From an uncultured Prevotellaceae bacterium (lineage in GTDB: Bacteria; Bacteroidota; Bacteroidia; Bacteroidales; Muribaculaceae): 64,000 nt of DNA. Every line of letters starts with the position of its first letter. The first letter of the stretch is position 1. Below the pieces are notes generated by a model that was given only the letters and a program-made list of their open reading frames with translations, was not told the origin of the DNA and did no database searches. A program made the position numbers and the translations under genes. The DNA is taken from contig ONJS01000017.1 of assembly GCA_900318205.1 (NCBI GenBank), positions 1 to 64,000 on the forward strand, read 5' to 3'. This document shows, piece after piece, positions 31,946 to 41,017 of this stretch.

Positions 31946-33892
31946 TTATTTGTGCTTTTGGATGATGATATTGCTGATCTTGGCCTCAAATCCGGCGGGA
32001 CATCCACCGAAGTCGAAGATCATCTTACCCTGATCGAACTCAATAATATCCTCACCATTCTTGGCAACGACGTTAACGAACTGGAGTACGTTCTCGCCAT
32101 CCTCAAGCGCAAACTTGCCATTGTAGCAAAGCGTGTTGGGGTCATTGGTCACGTCGGGATCCTTATTGACCTTGACGGTGGCACGAGCCAGATCCATATT
32201 GGTGGTGATGGTGACGCGCACGTCATAGCCCTGGCCTTTCTCAATATGGAGGGGCACACCAGTGATTGAGCACTGGGCTTGCCACTCGGCAGAGGTAGCA
32301 TCGTTGGCCGTGATGGTGTAAACACCATTGGCGAAGGAGAAGCCGGGATCGGCAATCTGTTGCCAGCCGCCGTCAGCCCACCAGAAGCCCATTGTGCCTG
32401 CGGTATTGAAGCCTGCACCCAGGTTGTCGGGCGAGTTCACATCTACCCATTCTACTGTGGGCTCATCGGGAATGACGGGCAGCACGGTGCCGTCATCGTT
32501 GGCATGGTCCTTGAGCACGATGTTAAAGATGTTGACGGTCGTACCGGCCTGGCAGCCACCGAAGTCGAAGAACAGGTTCACGCGTTCCATATCGATACCG
32601 GGCATGTCGCTCTTCCAGAAGATGTAGCTTTCGCCAGCCTTCAGGTCGATGCGGTCGGCAAAGTAGAAGACGTTGTCATCGCCGTCCATCACGAGCTTCA
32701 CGGTAACACCGTTCAGGTCCTTGTCGCTGGTAAGGATGCAAGAGAAGTCATAGTTCTTGTCGGCCGAGGTCGAGATGTTGGTGGTCTTGAATGCCATCTG
32801 AGCCTGCCACTGGTCGGTAGTTGCCTCGGGCAAGAATACGGTATAGTCATTATTGCCGGCCTCAAAAGTCGGGTCTGCAATCTGGTTCCAGCCGGGAGCG
32901 TACCAGAAGAACATGTTGTAATCCACGTTCTTCCACATGTTGAAGTCGCTATTGGCGTCGAAACCGAAGAAGCCCTTCTCCTCGGGATCGCTGGTGAAGA
33001 TGAGGCGCCATGCAATACTGCGATTTTTAGGCTCATAAATGAGGACCATCTTCTTGGCAGTCAGCGACTCGATGCGGAAGCGCGGATTCTCGTACTGCTC
33101 GTCAGAGCTGATGTAGGGGAAAGCCGTGTTGGGTGCGAGCTGGATGTAGGTCTGCTTGGTCACATTGCCGTCAGCATCTTCCCAGTCATACACCTCGAAG
33201 CTCCAGCTTGAAACCTGTTCGCCATCGACAATGACGGCATCCCAGTCTTCGCCATGAGAACCCCACTTGGTTGTTCCGGTGTTCACATAGGTAAGCCCGT
33301 CTACACCTGCATTATAGGTAAAAGCGCCACCCTTGAGGTTATCGGCAGAGAAAATGATGCGGTCATCATACACACCGAAGTCCTTCTTCTCATCGGGCTG
33401 AGCCGACCACCATCCTGTACCGGCTGTACCGGCAGGACCGCAGGCCATGTGGGCCACTTCCTTGTGGTCGATGCGCCATTCCTTATTGGCGATGCGACGG
33501 AAGTCGTTGCTATAGTCAATCTTCGTCTCATTGAAGGTGTATTCCTTCTTGATACCGGTCTGGCTGATGCCGTTGCGGTTACCCAGGCGCAGCTCGATAG
33601 TGTGAGTACCGGCCTCGCTGTTCTTGTAACCCACCTCTTGCAGGGTGGAGTAAGACGTGCCGTCAAGAATCCAGACAGGATAGGTGCCAGGCTGCGGTGT
33701 GTAGGTCGCAACCATCTGGTTGGTCTCCTGATCAACGGAGATATTGAAGTCAACACCGCTCACGGTGGGGAGACCGTTGGGATCAGCGCCTTCAAATTCT
33801 TCGGGCGAGCAAGCAGTGAAGAGCAAAGCAGTACAGGCCAAGAGGCTGAAAAGCACTCCTGATGTCACCTTGTTATATATCTTGTTCATCAT
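31946..33892 (-). CDS. Surface glycan-binding lipoprotein (SusE/F position) with duplicated C-terminal module
   Basis: 648 residues. Signal and lipobox near LLFTACSPEEFEG. N-terminal Ig-like part, a middle region, then two repeated beta-sandwich modules: about 330-485 (FFWYAPGWNQIADPTFEAG to VNLFFDFGGCQAGTTVNIFN) and about 495-648 (GFWWADGGWQQIADPGFSFA to KMIFDFGGCPAGFEAKISNI). The repeats share the WQAQ, FDFGGC and aromatic surface residues expected of carbohydrate-binding modules. No catalytic motif. It follows SusD in the operon, the usual place of a surface glycan-binding protein, so beta-glucan binding at the cell surface is inferred. Confidence 0.82.
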   Translation of the reverse strand: MMNKIYNKVTSGVLFSLLACTALLFTACSPEEFEGADPNGLPTVSGVDFNISVDQETNQMVATYTPQPGTYPVWILDGTSYSTLQEVGYKNSEAGTHTIELRLGNRNGISQTGIKKEYTFNETKIDYSNDFRRIANKEWRIDHKEVAHMACGPAGTAGTGWWSAQPDEKKDFGVYDDRIIFSADNLKGGAFTYNAGVDGLTYVNTGTTKWGSHGEDWDAVIVDGEQVSSWSFEVYDWEDADGNVTKQTYIQLAPNTAFPYISSDEQYENPRFRIESLTAKKMVLIYEPKNRSIAWRLIFTSDPEEKGFFGFDANSDFNMWKNVDYNMFFWYAPGWNQIADPTFEAGNNDYTVFLPEATTDQWQAQMAFKTTNISTSADKNYDFSCILTSDKDLNGVTVKLVMDGDDNVFYFADRIDLKAGESYIFWKSDMPGIDMERVNLFFDFGGCQAGTTVNIFNIVLKDHANDDGTVLPVIPDEPTVEWVDVNSPDNLGAGFNTAGTMGFWWADGGWQQIADPGFSFANGVYTITANDATSAEWQAQCSITGVPLHIEKGQGYDVRVTITTNMDLARATVKVNKDPDVTNDPNTLCYNGKFALEDGENVLQFVNVVAKNGEDIIEFDQGKMIFDFGGCPAGFEAKISNIIIQKHK

Positions 33893-33912
33893 AATTTCTA
33901 TTTATTGATTGA

Positions 33913-35448
33913 TTAATAGTTGTTCTGAACCAGTGTGGGATCAGCATCGAGCTCGCTCTGAGACAGAGGGATGTACTTCTTGCTGGGTGTCCATGAGTTG
34001 GTACGATAGCCGTAGTGATCGGGCACGAGTACGGTAGAGGCCTTCTGGGTGATACCAGGAATGCCCTCAGCGCGCACGAGGTCGAAGTAGCGCTTGCCCT
34101 CACCACAGAATTCCAGGTGACGCTCGTTGAAGATGTCATCGATGGTCACGGTGGCCAATGCGGGCAGACCGGCACGTGCGCGAACCTCATTCACATAGCC
34201 TGCGGCCTCGGCTGCACTGCCACCAGTCTGGAGCAGCAATTCGGCAGCATTGAGCAGGGTCTCGGCATAGCGATAGATGCGCTTGTTGTTGTTATAGTTC
34301 AGGTTCTTGGACGTCGGGCAGTCCTGATTATTGGCAGTCTGCGGACGATACTTGCCGTGCCAGATGTGGGTGTCCTGATAGCGCTGGGTGTAGTTGTAGC
34401 CGCGCAGGTCCCAGCAGGTAACGTCACGACGAAGGTCGTTCTCGTCAAACATGCTGTAGGCCTCGAGACGCATGGGCAGGAAGCCCCAACCGTCGTTACC
34501 GCTGTCCCAGCCTTCACCGCCACCCCAACCGTTGGGGGAGCACAGGGTGGGGAATACGGTACCACCGGCTGCCAGGGGAGTACCCCAGTCGCGCTGTGCC
34601 TGGTCGTCATTGTAGTTGATCTCGAAGATGCTCTCGGCGCACCACTCGCCACTCTCCTGCCACAAGTCTTTGAAACTCGGGTTGAGCTTGTAGCTGCTGT
34701 CGCTGATGATCTGCTTCATGTAGCCCAGAGCAGTTGCATAACGGGCGTTGTCGTTCTGGTACATGACCATCTCGGCGTAGAGCATATAGGCGAATGCCTG
34801 GCTCACGCGACCTGCATCGGCATTGGGCCAACGCATGGGAAGCACGTTGGAGGCAATGATCTCCTCGAGCTCGGGAAGGAGCTCGTTGTAAATCTCGTCA
34901 GCACTGAGCTGCGGAGCAGTGTAGGGCTGAGTGAGGTTCTCCAGATAGAAGGGCACATTGCCGTAGTAGTGCCACAGGATATTATAATAGTACACGCGCA
35001 GTAGACGAGCCTGCATCTCCATCGAGCGGCGGAAGCTCTCGCTGGCTTCGGTTTCCCACGATGCATACTTGATGGCATCGTTGCAACGCTTGATACCGCT
35101 GTAGAAGTCGCCCCACAGGGTAGCGAGGGTGTTGTTGCCGTCGGCTTCAAAGTTGAACAGACGGTGCCAGTGCTGGTTGTCGGTATTGTCGGAACCACCG
35201 GGCCAGAAGTCGTCGCCCATGATTTCACCGTCAACGGTCAGGTCGTTGTAGGCCGAGCCGTCCCAGTCGGGCCAGTGCAGAGGAGCATAGGCAGCAGTGA
35301 GTGCCTCGTTAAGGGTCTCCTCGTCGGTGTAATATTCCTCAAGGGGTTCACCCGTCGGGTTCTTCACCTCAAGAAAATCGTCGCTGCAGGAAGTCAGTGC
35401 AAAGAATGCTGCACACAGGCCTGCTATGATTGAAATATGCTTTTTCAT
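33913..35448 (-). CDS. susD: SusD/RagB-family outer-membrane lipoprotein
   Basis: 511 residues. Lipoprotein signal MKKHISIIAGLCAAFFALTS followed by Cys. Starts with the SusD pattern DDFLEVKNPTGEPLEEYYTD and ends with FNERHLEFCGEGKRYFDLVR and KKYIPLSQSELDADP, the typical RagB/SusD C-terminus. TPR-like helices form the centre. It binds the glycan as the lid over the SusC transporter. Located 23 nt after SusC in the leftward operon. The symbol denotes the family, not starch specificity. Confidence 0.95.
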   Translation of the reverse strand: MKKHISIIAGLCAAFFALTSCSDDFLEVKNPTGEPLEEYYTDEETLNEALTAAYAPLHWPDWDGSAYNDLTVDGEIMGDDFWPGGSDNTDNQHWHRLFNFEADGNNTLATLWGDFYSGIKRCNDAIKYASWETEASESFRRSMEMQARLLRVYYYNILWHYYGNVPFYLENLTQPYTAPQLSADEIYNELLPELEEIIASNVLPMRWPNADAGRVSQAFAYMLYAEMVMYQNDNARYATALGYMKQIISDSSYKLNPSFKDLWQESGEWCAESIFEINYNDDQAQRDWGTPLAAGGTVFPTLCSPNGWGGGEGWDSGNDGWGFLPMRLEAYSMFDENDLRRDVTCWDLRGYNYTQRYQDTHIWHGKYRPQTANNQDCPTSKNLNYNNNKRIYRYAETLLNAAELLLQTGGSAAEAAGYVNEVRARAGLPALATVTIDDIFNERHLEFCGEGKRYFDLVRAEGIPGITQKASTVLVPDHYGYRTNSWTPSKKYIPLSQSELDADPTLVQNNY

Positions 35449-35471
35449 ATTGATAATTCTTTATTGGATTG

Positions 35472-38400
35472 TTAGAGTGAGAGGTTAAATCCGACAGTGA
35501 AGGTGCGGGCCTGGGGATAAACACCATAGTCAACACCGAGGCTGGTGGCACCGGAACCGATCTCAGGATCGAAGCCCCAGTACTTGGTCCAGGTGAAGAG
35601 GTTCTCGGCACGACCGAAGATGCGCAGACGGCTGATGCCGATCTTGCTGGTCAGGCGCGGATTCAAGGTGTAACCGAGGGTGATGTTCTTCAGACGCAGG
35701 TAGCTGCCGTCCTGGATATACATGTCGCTGCAAACCCAGTTCTTGGAGTCACCGAGGGTGGGAACCTTGTCGCTGGTGCCCTCACCGGTCCAACGCTGGA
35801 GGACCCAAGTGGGATAGTTACCCGATGCGATGTCCTGACGGTAGGTGGCATCAAAGATGTCGGCACCATGAACGCCCTGGAAGAATACGCCGAAGTCAAA
35901 GCCTCTCCAGTCTACATTGAAGGTAAGACCGAAGGTCCAGTCGGGCACACCGTTACCGATGTTGGTACGGTCGTCGCTGTTGATCACGTTGTCGGCGTTG
36001 GTGTCCAGGAAGCGGAAGTCACCAGGCTTGGAGTTAGTACCATACTTGGCGTTATAGGCGTCGGCTTCGTTCTGAGTCTGCAGGATGCCGTCGGTCTTGT
36101 AGCCATAGAAGAAGGGGAAGGGCTGGCCGTTCTCGGCGCGAGTGCCACCGTCGCTGAACTGGCTGATGCCGTAGTTCAGGAAGCCGGTGTCATTACCCAG
36201 GTTCTTCAGTTTGTTCTTCAGGTAAGAAGCGTTACCCTTTACAGCGAAGTGTACGTCAGAAATGTTCCAACGGTAACCGAGCTCAAACTCAACACCGCTG
36301 TTCTCCATGTCACCGACGTTGGCCAGCGGACGAGCCTCACCCACGTAGCTGGGGATAGGCATCTCGATGATCATGCCGTTGGTCTTCTTGATGTAGTAGT
36401 CAAAGCTGAAGGTCAGCTTGTTGTTCCAGAAACCGAGGTCGATACCGAGGTCGGTCTGTTCGCTCTCCTCCCACTTGAGGTCTTCGTTGGCGAGACGGTT
36501 AGCCTTGGAACCATAGACCATGGCTGCAGTCTGTCCGAAGTAGTAGTTGCTGGTGTTACCGATACTTGTCAGGGTGGTGTAAGCAAAGTCGCCGATGTTA
36601 TCGTTACCGTTCTTACCCCAGCTGACGCGGAGTTTCAAGTTGTTCAACCAGTCGCGGCTGCTCTCCATGAACTTCTCGTTCATGATGTTCCAACCAGCCG
36701 AGAATGAGGGGAAGATACCATACTTGTGGTTTGAACCGAAGCGGCTTGAACCGTCGCGGCGGACGGTAGCCTGGAACATGTAGCGCTCGTCGAAGTTGTA
36801 GCTCAAACGGGCGAACATTGAAGACAGCCTGTGCTCGGTGTAGGGACCACCCCAAACACCAACGAGGCTTGTGGCACCCGTCATCTTGCCGTCAGCATCG
36901 GTGGAAATTTCCAGATCGCCACCGGTGGTGTAGTTGATGCTGGGCTTATCGGGGTTCACGAGATACCAGTGAGAACCACCCAGCTCGTCACCTTTGAACT
37001 TCAAGGCACTCTGGCCGAGCACGACACCGATGGTGTGCTTGCCGAAGGTCTTGTCGTAGGTCACGGTGTTCTCGACCTGCCAGGTAGAGTTGTTACCCTT
37101 GAAGGCTACGGCCGAGGTGTGGTCGGCATTGTTGTTACCCGAGAGGTAATAATGCTGCAGGGTAGCGCCGTTGTAGCCCCAGAAGGAGAGCTCGGCGCTG
37201 TAAGTGAAGTGATACTTCAGTGCATCCCACAACTGCAGGTCAACCGAGAACTTGGGCATGAACTTGTGGCTCCAGTTCTTGTTGGGGTTGCCTTGCATCA
37301 TGGCAATGGGGTTGTTCTGCTCCTGATAGCTGCCGATGAAACCGGGAATCGTGTAGGGATTGTCGTTATCATCGTAGAACAGGTCAAAGGCGCTGTAGCG
37401 GTTGATCATCTCATCGGCGATGGCGCCTCTCAAGGTCACGGGCAGGGTGGGAGCCAGATACAGGGCTGAACCTAGGGGTGAACCCCACGTTGAGTTGGCC
37501 TCGATGCCAGTACTATGCACGCGCATATAAGAAAGGTTAGCGCCCAGATCCACCTTGTTCAGGAAGTTGCGCTCCTTGGTGGCGTCGATGATGTTGAACA
37601 TATTGTTGGCGCGGATGGTCAGACGGTCATAATTTGACTGGCCATAGTTACCGCCCACGATACCGTCCTGCTTGAAGTAACCCAATGACAGGTAGTAGTT
37701 CACCTTCTCGCTGGCACCGCTCACGCTGACGTCATGCTGCATGATGGGAGCATTGTCGTTGAAGAGCAGCTTCTGCCAGTCGGTACCGAAGCCTTCAATC
37801 TTATCGCCGTTGGCGTCTGTCAGGTTGTAGGGATCGGGATAAAGCGGTGACAGACCGTTCTGAATGCGACGCTCATTTTGCAGGATGGCATAGTCGGTAG
37901 CGTTAGTCACACTGCGCTTTTTCCATGCACTCTGCCAGCCATAGGAGAAGGTGTAATCGACGTTGGCTTTGCCGAGCTTACCCTTCTTGGTGGTCACGAG
38001 GATGACACCGTTGGCAGCACGTGCACCGTAGATGGCGCCCGAAGCGGCATCCTTCAACACCTCGATGCTCTCGATATCATTGGGGTTAACGCTCTCCATA
38101 CCATACTGGTCGGTGGGCATGCCGTCAATGATGTAAAGAGGATTGGAGTCATTGATGGTACCGATACCACGGATGCGGATCATTGACTGCGAACCGGGCT
38201 GACCCGATGAAGAGGTGACGTTGACACCGGCGGCCATACCCTTCAGGGCATCCTCGGCGCGCAGGCGGGTCTTGCCAGCCAAGTCATCAGAGCTGACCTT
38301 GGCAATCGAAGCCGTCACAACGCTCTTCTTCTGCACACCGTAACCGATGACGACCACCTCGTTGAGCAACTCGGAGTCCTCGACCATTGTGATGTGCATG

Positions 38401-38660
38401 TCATTACCAGCAAGTACAGTCTGCTTGCCGTAACCCACGTAAGTGATTTCCAACTCTGCACCAGCAGGGCAGGTGATGGAAAAATTGCCGTCGAAGTCCG
38501 TTGCGGTGGTGTTCGACGTGCCCTTTTGCACAATTGTAGCACCAATCACCGGCTCACCGTTGACGTCAACGATGGTGCCCGTGAAGGTCTGATTCTGTGC
38601 AAATGCCGCTATTGACAACATCAGTGTCAACAACAGTGAAAGTAACTTTTTCTCTTTCAT
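35472..38660 (-). CDS. susC: SusC/RagA-family TonB-dependent glycan transporter
   Basis: 1,062 residues. Signal peptide (MKEKKLLSLLLTLMLSIAAF), carboxypeptidase-regulatory-like domain (about 24-100: FTGTIVDVNGEPVIGATIVQ), TonB box region ELLNEVVVIGYGVQKKS, plug domain with RIRGIGTINDSNPLYIIDGM, then a 22-strand barrel ending in QARTFTVGFNLSL, whose final aromatic/Leu pattern suits barrel assembly. First gene of the PUL operon; a promoter lies at 38782-38814. It imports oligosaccharides released at the surface by GH16, energised by TonB. Confidence 0.96.
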   Translation of the reverse strand: MKEKKLLSLLLTLMLSIAAFAQNQTFTGTIVDVNGEPVIGATIVQKGTSNTTATDFDGNFSITCPAGAELEITYVGYGKQTVLAGNDMHITMVEDSELLNEVVVIGYGVQKKSVVTASIAKVSSDDLAGKTRLRAEDALKGMAAGVNVTSSSGQPGSQSMIRIRGIGTINDSNPLYIIDGMPTDQYGMESVNPNDIESIEVLKDAASGAIYGARAANGVILVTTKKGKLGKANVDYTFSYGWQSAWKKRSVTNATDYAILQNERRIQNGLSPLYPDPYNLTDANGDKIEGFGTDWQKLLFNDNAPIMQHDVSVSGASEKVNYYLSLGYFKQDGIVGGNYGQSNYDRLTIRANNMFNIIDATKERNFLNKVDLGANLSYMRVHSTGIEANSTWGSPLGSALYLAPTLPVTLRGAIADEMINRYSAFDLFYDDNDNPYTIPGFIGSYQEQNNPIAMMQGNPNKNWSHKFMPKFSVDLQLWDALKYHFTYSAELSFWGYNGATLQHYYLSGNNNADHTSAVAFKGNNSTWQVENTVTYDKTFGKHTIGVVLGQSALKFKGDELGGSHWYLVNPDKPSINYTTGGDLEISTDADGKMTGATSLVGVWGGPYTEHRLSSMFARLSYNFDERYMFQATVRRDGSSRFGSNHKYGIFPSFSAGWNIMNEKFMESSRDWLNNLKLRVSWGKNGNDNIGDFAYTTLTSIGNTSNYYFGQTAAMVYGSKANRLANEDLKWEESEQTDLGIDLGFWNNKLTFSFDYYIKKTNGMIIEMPIPSYVGEARPLANVGDMENSGVEFELGYRWNISDVHFAVKGNASYLKNKLKNLGNDTGFLNYGISQFSDGGTRAENGQPFPFFYGYKTDGILQTQNEADAYNAKYGTNSKPGDFRFLDTNADNVINSDDRTNIGNGVPDWTFGLTFNVDWRGFDFGVFFQGVHGADIFDATYRQDIASGNYPTWVLQRWTGEGTSDKVPTLGDSKNWVCSDMYIQDGSYLRLKNITLGYTLNPRLTSKIGISRLRIFGRAENLFTWTKYWGFDPEIGSGATSLGVDYGVYPQARTFTVGFNLSL

Positions 38661-38781
38661 GTCACATAATTTATTGATTTATAAAAATTGATTATTTGGT
38701 TGTGATGATAATGTGCAGTTTTATTGTTCTGAGGTTATGCTGTTGCAAGTGTTTGGTCACTTGTGAGCGAGTGTTGCGATG

Positions 38782-38814
38782 CAAAAATATATAAATAATG
38801 AACTTATAAAGCAA
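38782..38814 (-). promoter_or_regulatory. Leftward promoter of the PUL operon
   Basis: Read leftward: TTG (38814-38812), 22 bp, TATTTTTG (38789-38782). The spacing is 1-2 bp longer than ideal, as may suit an activator-dependent promoter. Confidence 0.6.
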
Positions 38815-38970
38815 GCCGATAACCAAAAAGTGGATGGTTTTATCCACATTAAAAAAGCAAATCGTTGAATTTTAGTATTTTATATAAAACCGATAATCGT
38901 TAAAAAGTGGTTAAAATGTAGTGTTTCTTAGTTCCGAAAATAGCAGTTTGTTCGTTTTTGGGGGCTTATT

Positions 38971-39002
38971 TTTGCAGGATTTGGAGATTAAGGTTACTTT
39001 TG
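38971..39002 (+). promoter_or_regulatory. Promoter of the DUF6377 regulator gene
   Basis: TTTG (38971-38974), exactly 20 bp, TACTTTTG (38995-39002). Confidence 0.78.
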
Positions 39003-39029
39003 TGACACTTAGAAACTAGATTGATCATC

Positions 39030-40694
39030 ATGAAACAACCTATATCGTTATTCGGGACCTTCATGTTGCTGTTGTTGTCGTGGCACACGGTCGGGGCCGA
39101 GGAGATTGACCTGACGCAAGTCTACCGGCAGTTGGATGAGGCCATCAGCCGTTCGGACCAATATGTGCAGATGCGCGAGGACCGCATTTCCAAACTCAAG
39201 ACGGCCTTGGAGGTGACTACGGCGACCAACGCCCAATATGACTTGTGCCACCGCTTGTTCGAGGAGTACCATTCCTATGTCAACGACTCGGCCATTTTCT
39301 ACCTGAGCCGTTGCATCTCGTTGGCTCGGGAGATGGGTGACAATGTACGCCTTGACGAGTGTAACCTGGAGTTGGCTTTCCAGTGTACAGATGCGGGCAT
39401 GTACCATGAATCGATGGACATCCTTCAGAATATTGACCCTAATCGCCTGAACGACAGCGATAAGAAGCGCTATTATGGCACTTTTTCCCACCTGTACGGC
39501 GAGATGGCCTATTATAGTAAGGTGCCGGCATTGCAGCAGGAATACTATGCCATGCGTGGCAAGTATAACCAAATGGTTGACGTGATGGTTGACATGGCTG
39601 GAGGTGCCAGTGATGAGGACTTGCAGCTCAAGGAATTAGAGTGCTTTGCAGCTCAGGATGCCAAAGGTGCCCTCGCCTATAACGACCAGCGCTTGAAGCG
39701 GGTGAAAAAGGGGTCACACGAGTATGCCATTGTGGCCTTCTACCGTTATCTGGACTATAGCTTGCAGGGCGACTCGGTGCAGGCGCGTTATTGGGTGTCG
39801 CAGTCGGCATTGAGTGATGTGGAAAACGCCGTAATGGACCAGGGGGCCTTGTGGGAACTGGCTAACCTGCTGATGATTGACGGAGATATGGATCGGGCTT
39901 ACAGGTACATACGTTTTGCCTGGCAGTGCGCCAACAAGTTCAACACCTTGAAACGCAGCAACCAGATTTCGCCCGTGATGACCAGCATCAGCGACAACTA
40001 TGAGGCAACGCTCCAGAAGGCCAATCGACGGTTGCTTGTTCTTTTCGTGGTGGCGACCCTGCTGGCGGCCTTGTTCTCGGTCATCCTTTTCTACAGCAAC
40101 AGCCAGCGCAAGAAATTGGCGCGAGCACGTAATGACCTGAGCGACAGCAATAAACAGTTGGCGCAACTGAATGCACAGTTGTCTGACCTGAATAGCCAGA
40201 TGCGCGAGACCAACCTCAAACTCAACGAGTCCAACCGCGTCAAGGACGAGTATGTGGGGCGTTTCATCCACCTGTGCTCCTTCTATATCGACCGTCTCGA
40301 CGAGTTGCGCAAGCGCGTCAATAAGATGGCTAAGAGCAAGGACCTCAATGCGTTGCATCAGTTCACCGGGGACAGTGAGTTGAGGGACAAGAACCTCAAG
40401 GAACTCTATGAAATGTTTGACAGCACCTTCCTGAACCTTTTCCCCAACTTTGTGGATGACTTCAATGCGCTGTTGCGCCCCGAATGCCGCGTCACGTTGC
40501 CTAATCCATCGACGCTGAATACCGATATCCGCATCTTTGCCCTCATCCGCCTAGGCATTGAGGATAGCAGCCGCATTGCCGAGTTCCTGCATTACTCGGT
40601 CAATACCATCTATAACTATCGCGCCAAGATTAAAAACGGTGCCATCGGCGACCGAGACACCTTCGAAGCCCGCATCAAGGCCATCGGCATGTAA
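39030..40694 (+). CDS. DUF6377-type membrane-bound PUL regulator
   Basis: About 554 residues from the ATG at 39030; upstream codons begin with TTG and are unlikely. Signal-like N-terminus (MKQPISLFGTFMLLLLSWHT), periplasmic TPR-like helices (about 25-330), one membrane helix (LLVLFVVATLLAALFSVILF, about 333-352), a coiled coil with KQLAQLNAQLSDLNSQMRET (about 370-400) and a cytoplasmic end. That end has DIRIFALIRLGIEDSSRIAE and FLHYSVNTIYNYRAKIKNGA (about 495-540), a helix-turn-helix-like segment. This is the layout of DUF6377 regulators that control beta-glucan loci. It is divergent from susC, so it probably senses the glycan product and activates the operon. Confidence 0.88.
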   Translation: MKQPISLFGTFMLLLLSWHTVGAEEIDLTQVYRQLDEAISRSDQYVQMREDRISKLKTALEVTTATNAQYDLCHRLFEEYHSYVNDSAIFYLSRCISLAREMGDNVRLDECNLELAFQCTDAGMYHESMDILQNIDPNRLNDSDKKRYYGTFSHLYGEMAYYSKVPALQQEYYAMRGKYNQMVDVMVDMAGGASDEDLQLKELECFAAQDAKGALAYNDQRLKRVKKGSHEYAIVAFYRYLDYSLQGDSVQARYWVSQSALSDVENAVMDQGALWELANLLMIDGDMDRAYRYIRFAWQCANKFNTLKRSNQISPVMTSISDNYEATLQKANRRLLVLFVVATLLAALFSVILFYSNSQRKKLARARNDLSDSNKQLAQLNAQLSDLNSQMRETNLKLNESNRVKDEYVGRFIHLCSFYIDRLDELRKRVNKMAKSKDLNALHQFTGDSELRDKNLKELYEMFDSTFLNLFPNFVDDFNALLRPECRVTLPNPSTLNTDIRIFALIRLGIEDSSRIAEFLHYSVNTIYNYRAKIKNGAIGDRDTFEARIKAIGM

Positions 40695-40742
40695 TCCCCC
40701 GATAGGTAAGATAAAGTATCTAATCTTCAGTGAATTAAAAAT

Positions 40743-40899
40743 GTAGAGACGCAAAATCTTGCGTCTCCCGGGAAGGTTTTATGTTGCGTCTCCTGGGAAG
40801 GCTTTACGTTGCGTCTCCTGTGGCGGCTTTTTGTAGCATCTCCCGAGAAGGCTTTTTGTAGCGTCTCGCGATAGGAGACGCAAAATTTTGCGTCTCTAC
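40743..40899. repeat. GAGACGC element with five exact 25-bp tandem units
   Basis: Bounded by GTAGAGACGCAAAATCTTGC (from 40743) and its inverted partner ending TCTCTAC (to 40899). The palindromes are at 40746-40767 and 40875-40896. Between them GCGTCTC (once GCATCTC) recurs at 40761, 40786, 40811, 40836 and 40861, an exact period of 25 bp; unit bodies vary around CCTGGGAAGGCTTT. It lies in the 323-bp gap between two convergent genes. Confidence 0.9.
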
Positions 40900-40961
40900 T
40901 GATGGTGTGAATTGAATCCGTACCACATTAAACGATCACTTTAGACTTAATGCAAAAGCAA

Positions 40962-41000
40962 CGCCCTCCAATCGGTTGAATTTCAATCGACTGGAGGGCG
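40962..41000 (-). terminator. Terminator downstream of typA
   Basis: CGCCCTCCA (40962-40970) pairs with TGGAGGGCG (40992-41000), extended by TCGGTTGA/TCAATCGA with a mismatch. Read leftward it is followed by TTGCTTTTG. It lies 18 nt past the typA stop. Confidence 0.7.
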
Positions 41001-41017
41001 ATGTTTAATGTAATGGA

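Larger units (their letters stand above)
38661..39029. other. Divergent control region between the PUL operon and its regulator
   Basis: 369 bp without a gene. It holds the leftward susC promoter (38782-38814) with a leader of about 115 nt and the rightward regulator promoter (38971-39002). The AT-rich middle (38815-38970) is the natural place for regulator-binding sites, but no clear repeat was found by eye. Confidence 0.6.

Noticed and set aside
31952-38186. Long plus-strand reading frames opposite the PUL genes
   Set aside because: Antisense to SusC, SusD and the binding protein, with low-complexity Val/Gly/His-rich translations and no family match.
40743-40899. Regular 25-bp repeats considered as a CRISPR array
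   Set aside because: The period is 25 bp with no unique spacers and variable repeat bodies, and no cas gene is in the window. It is a minisatellite inside a palindromic element.
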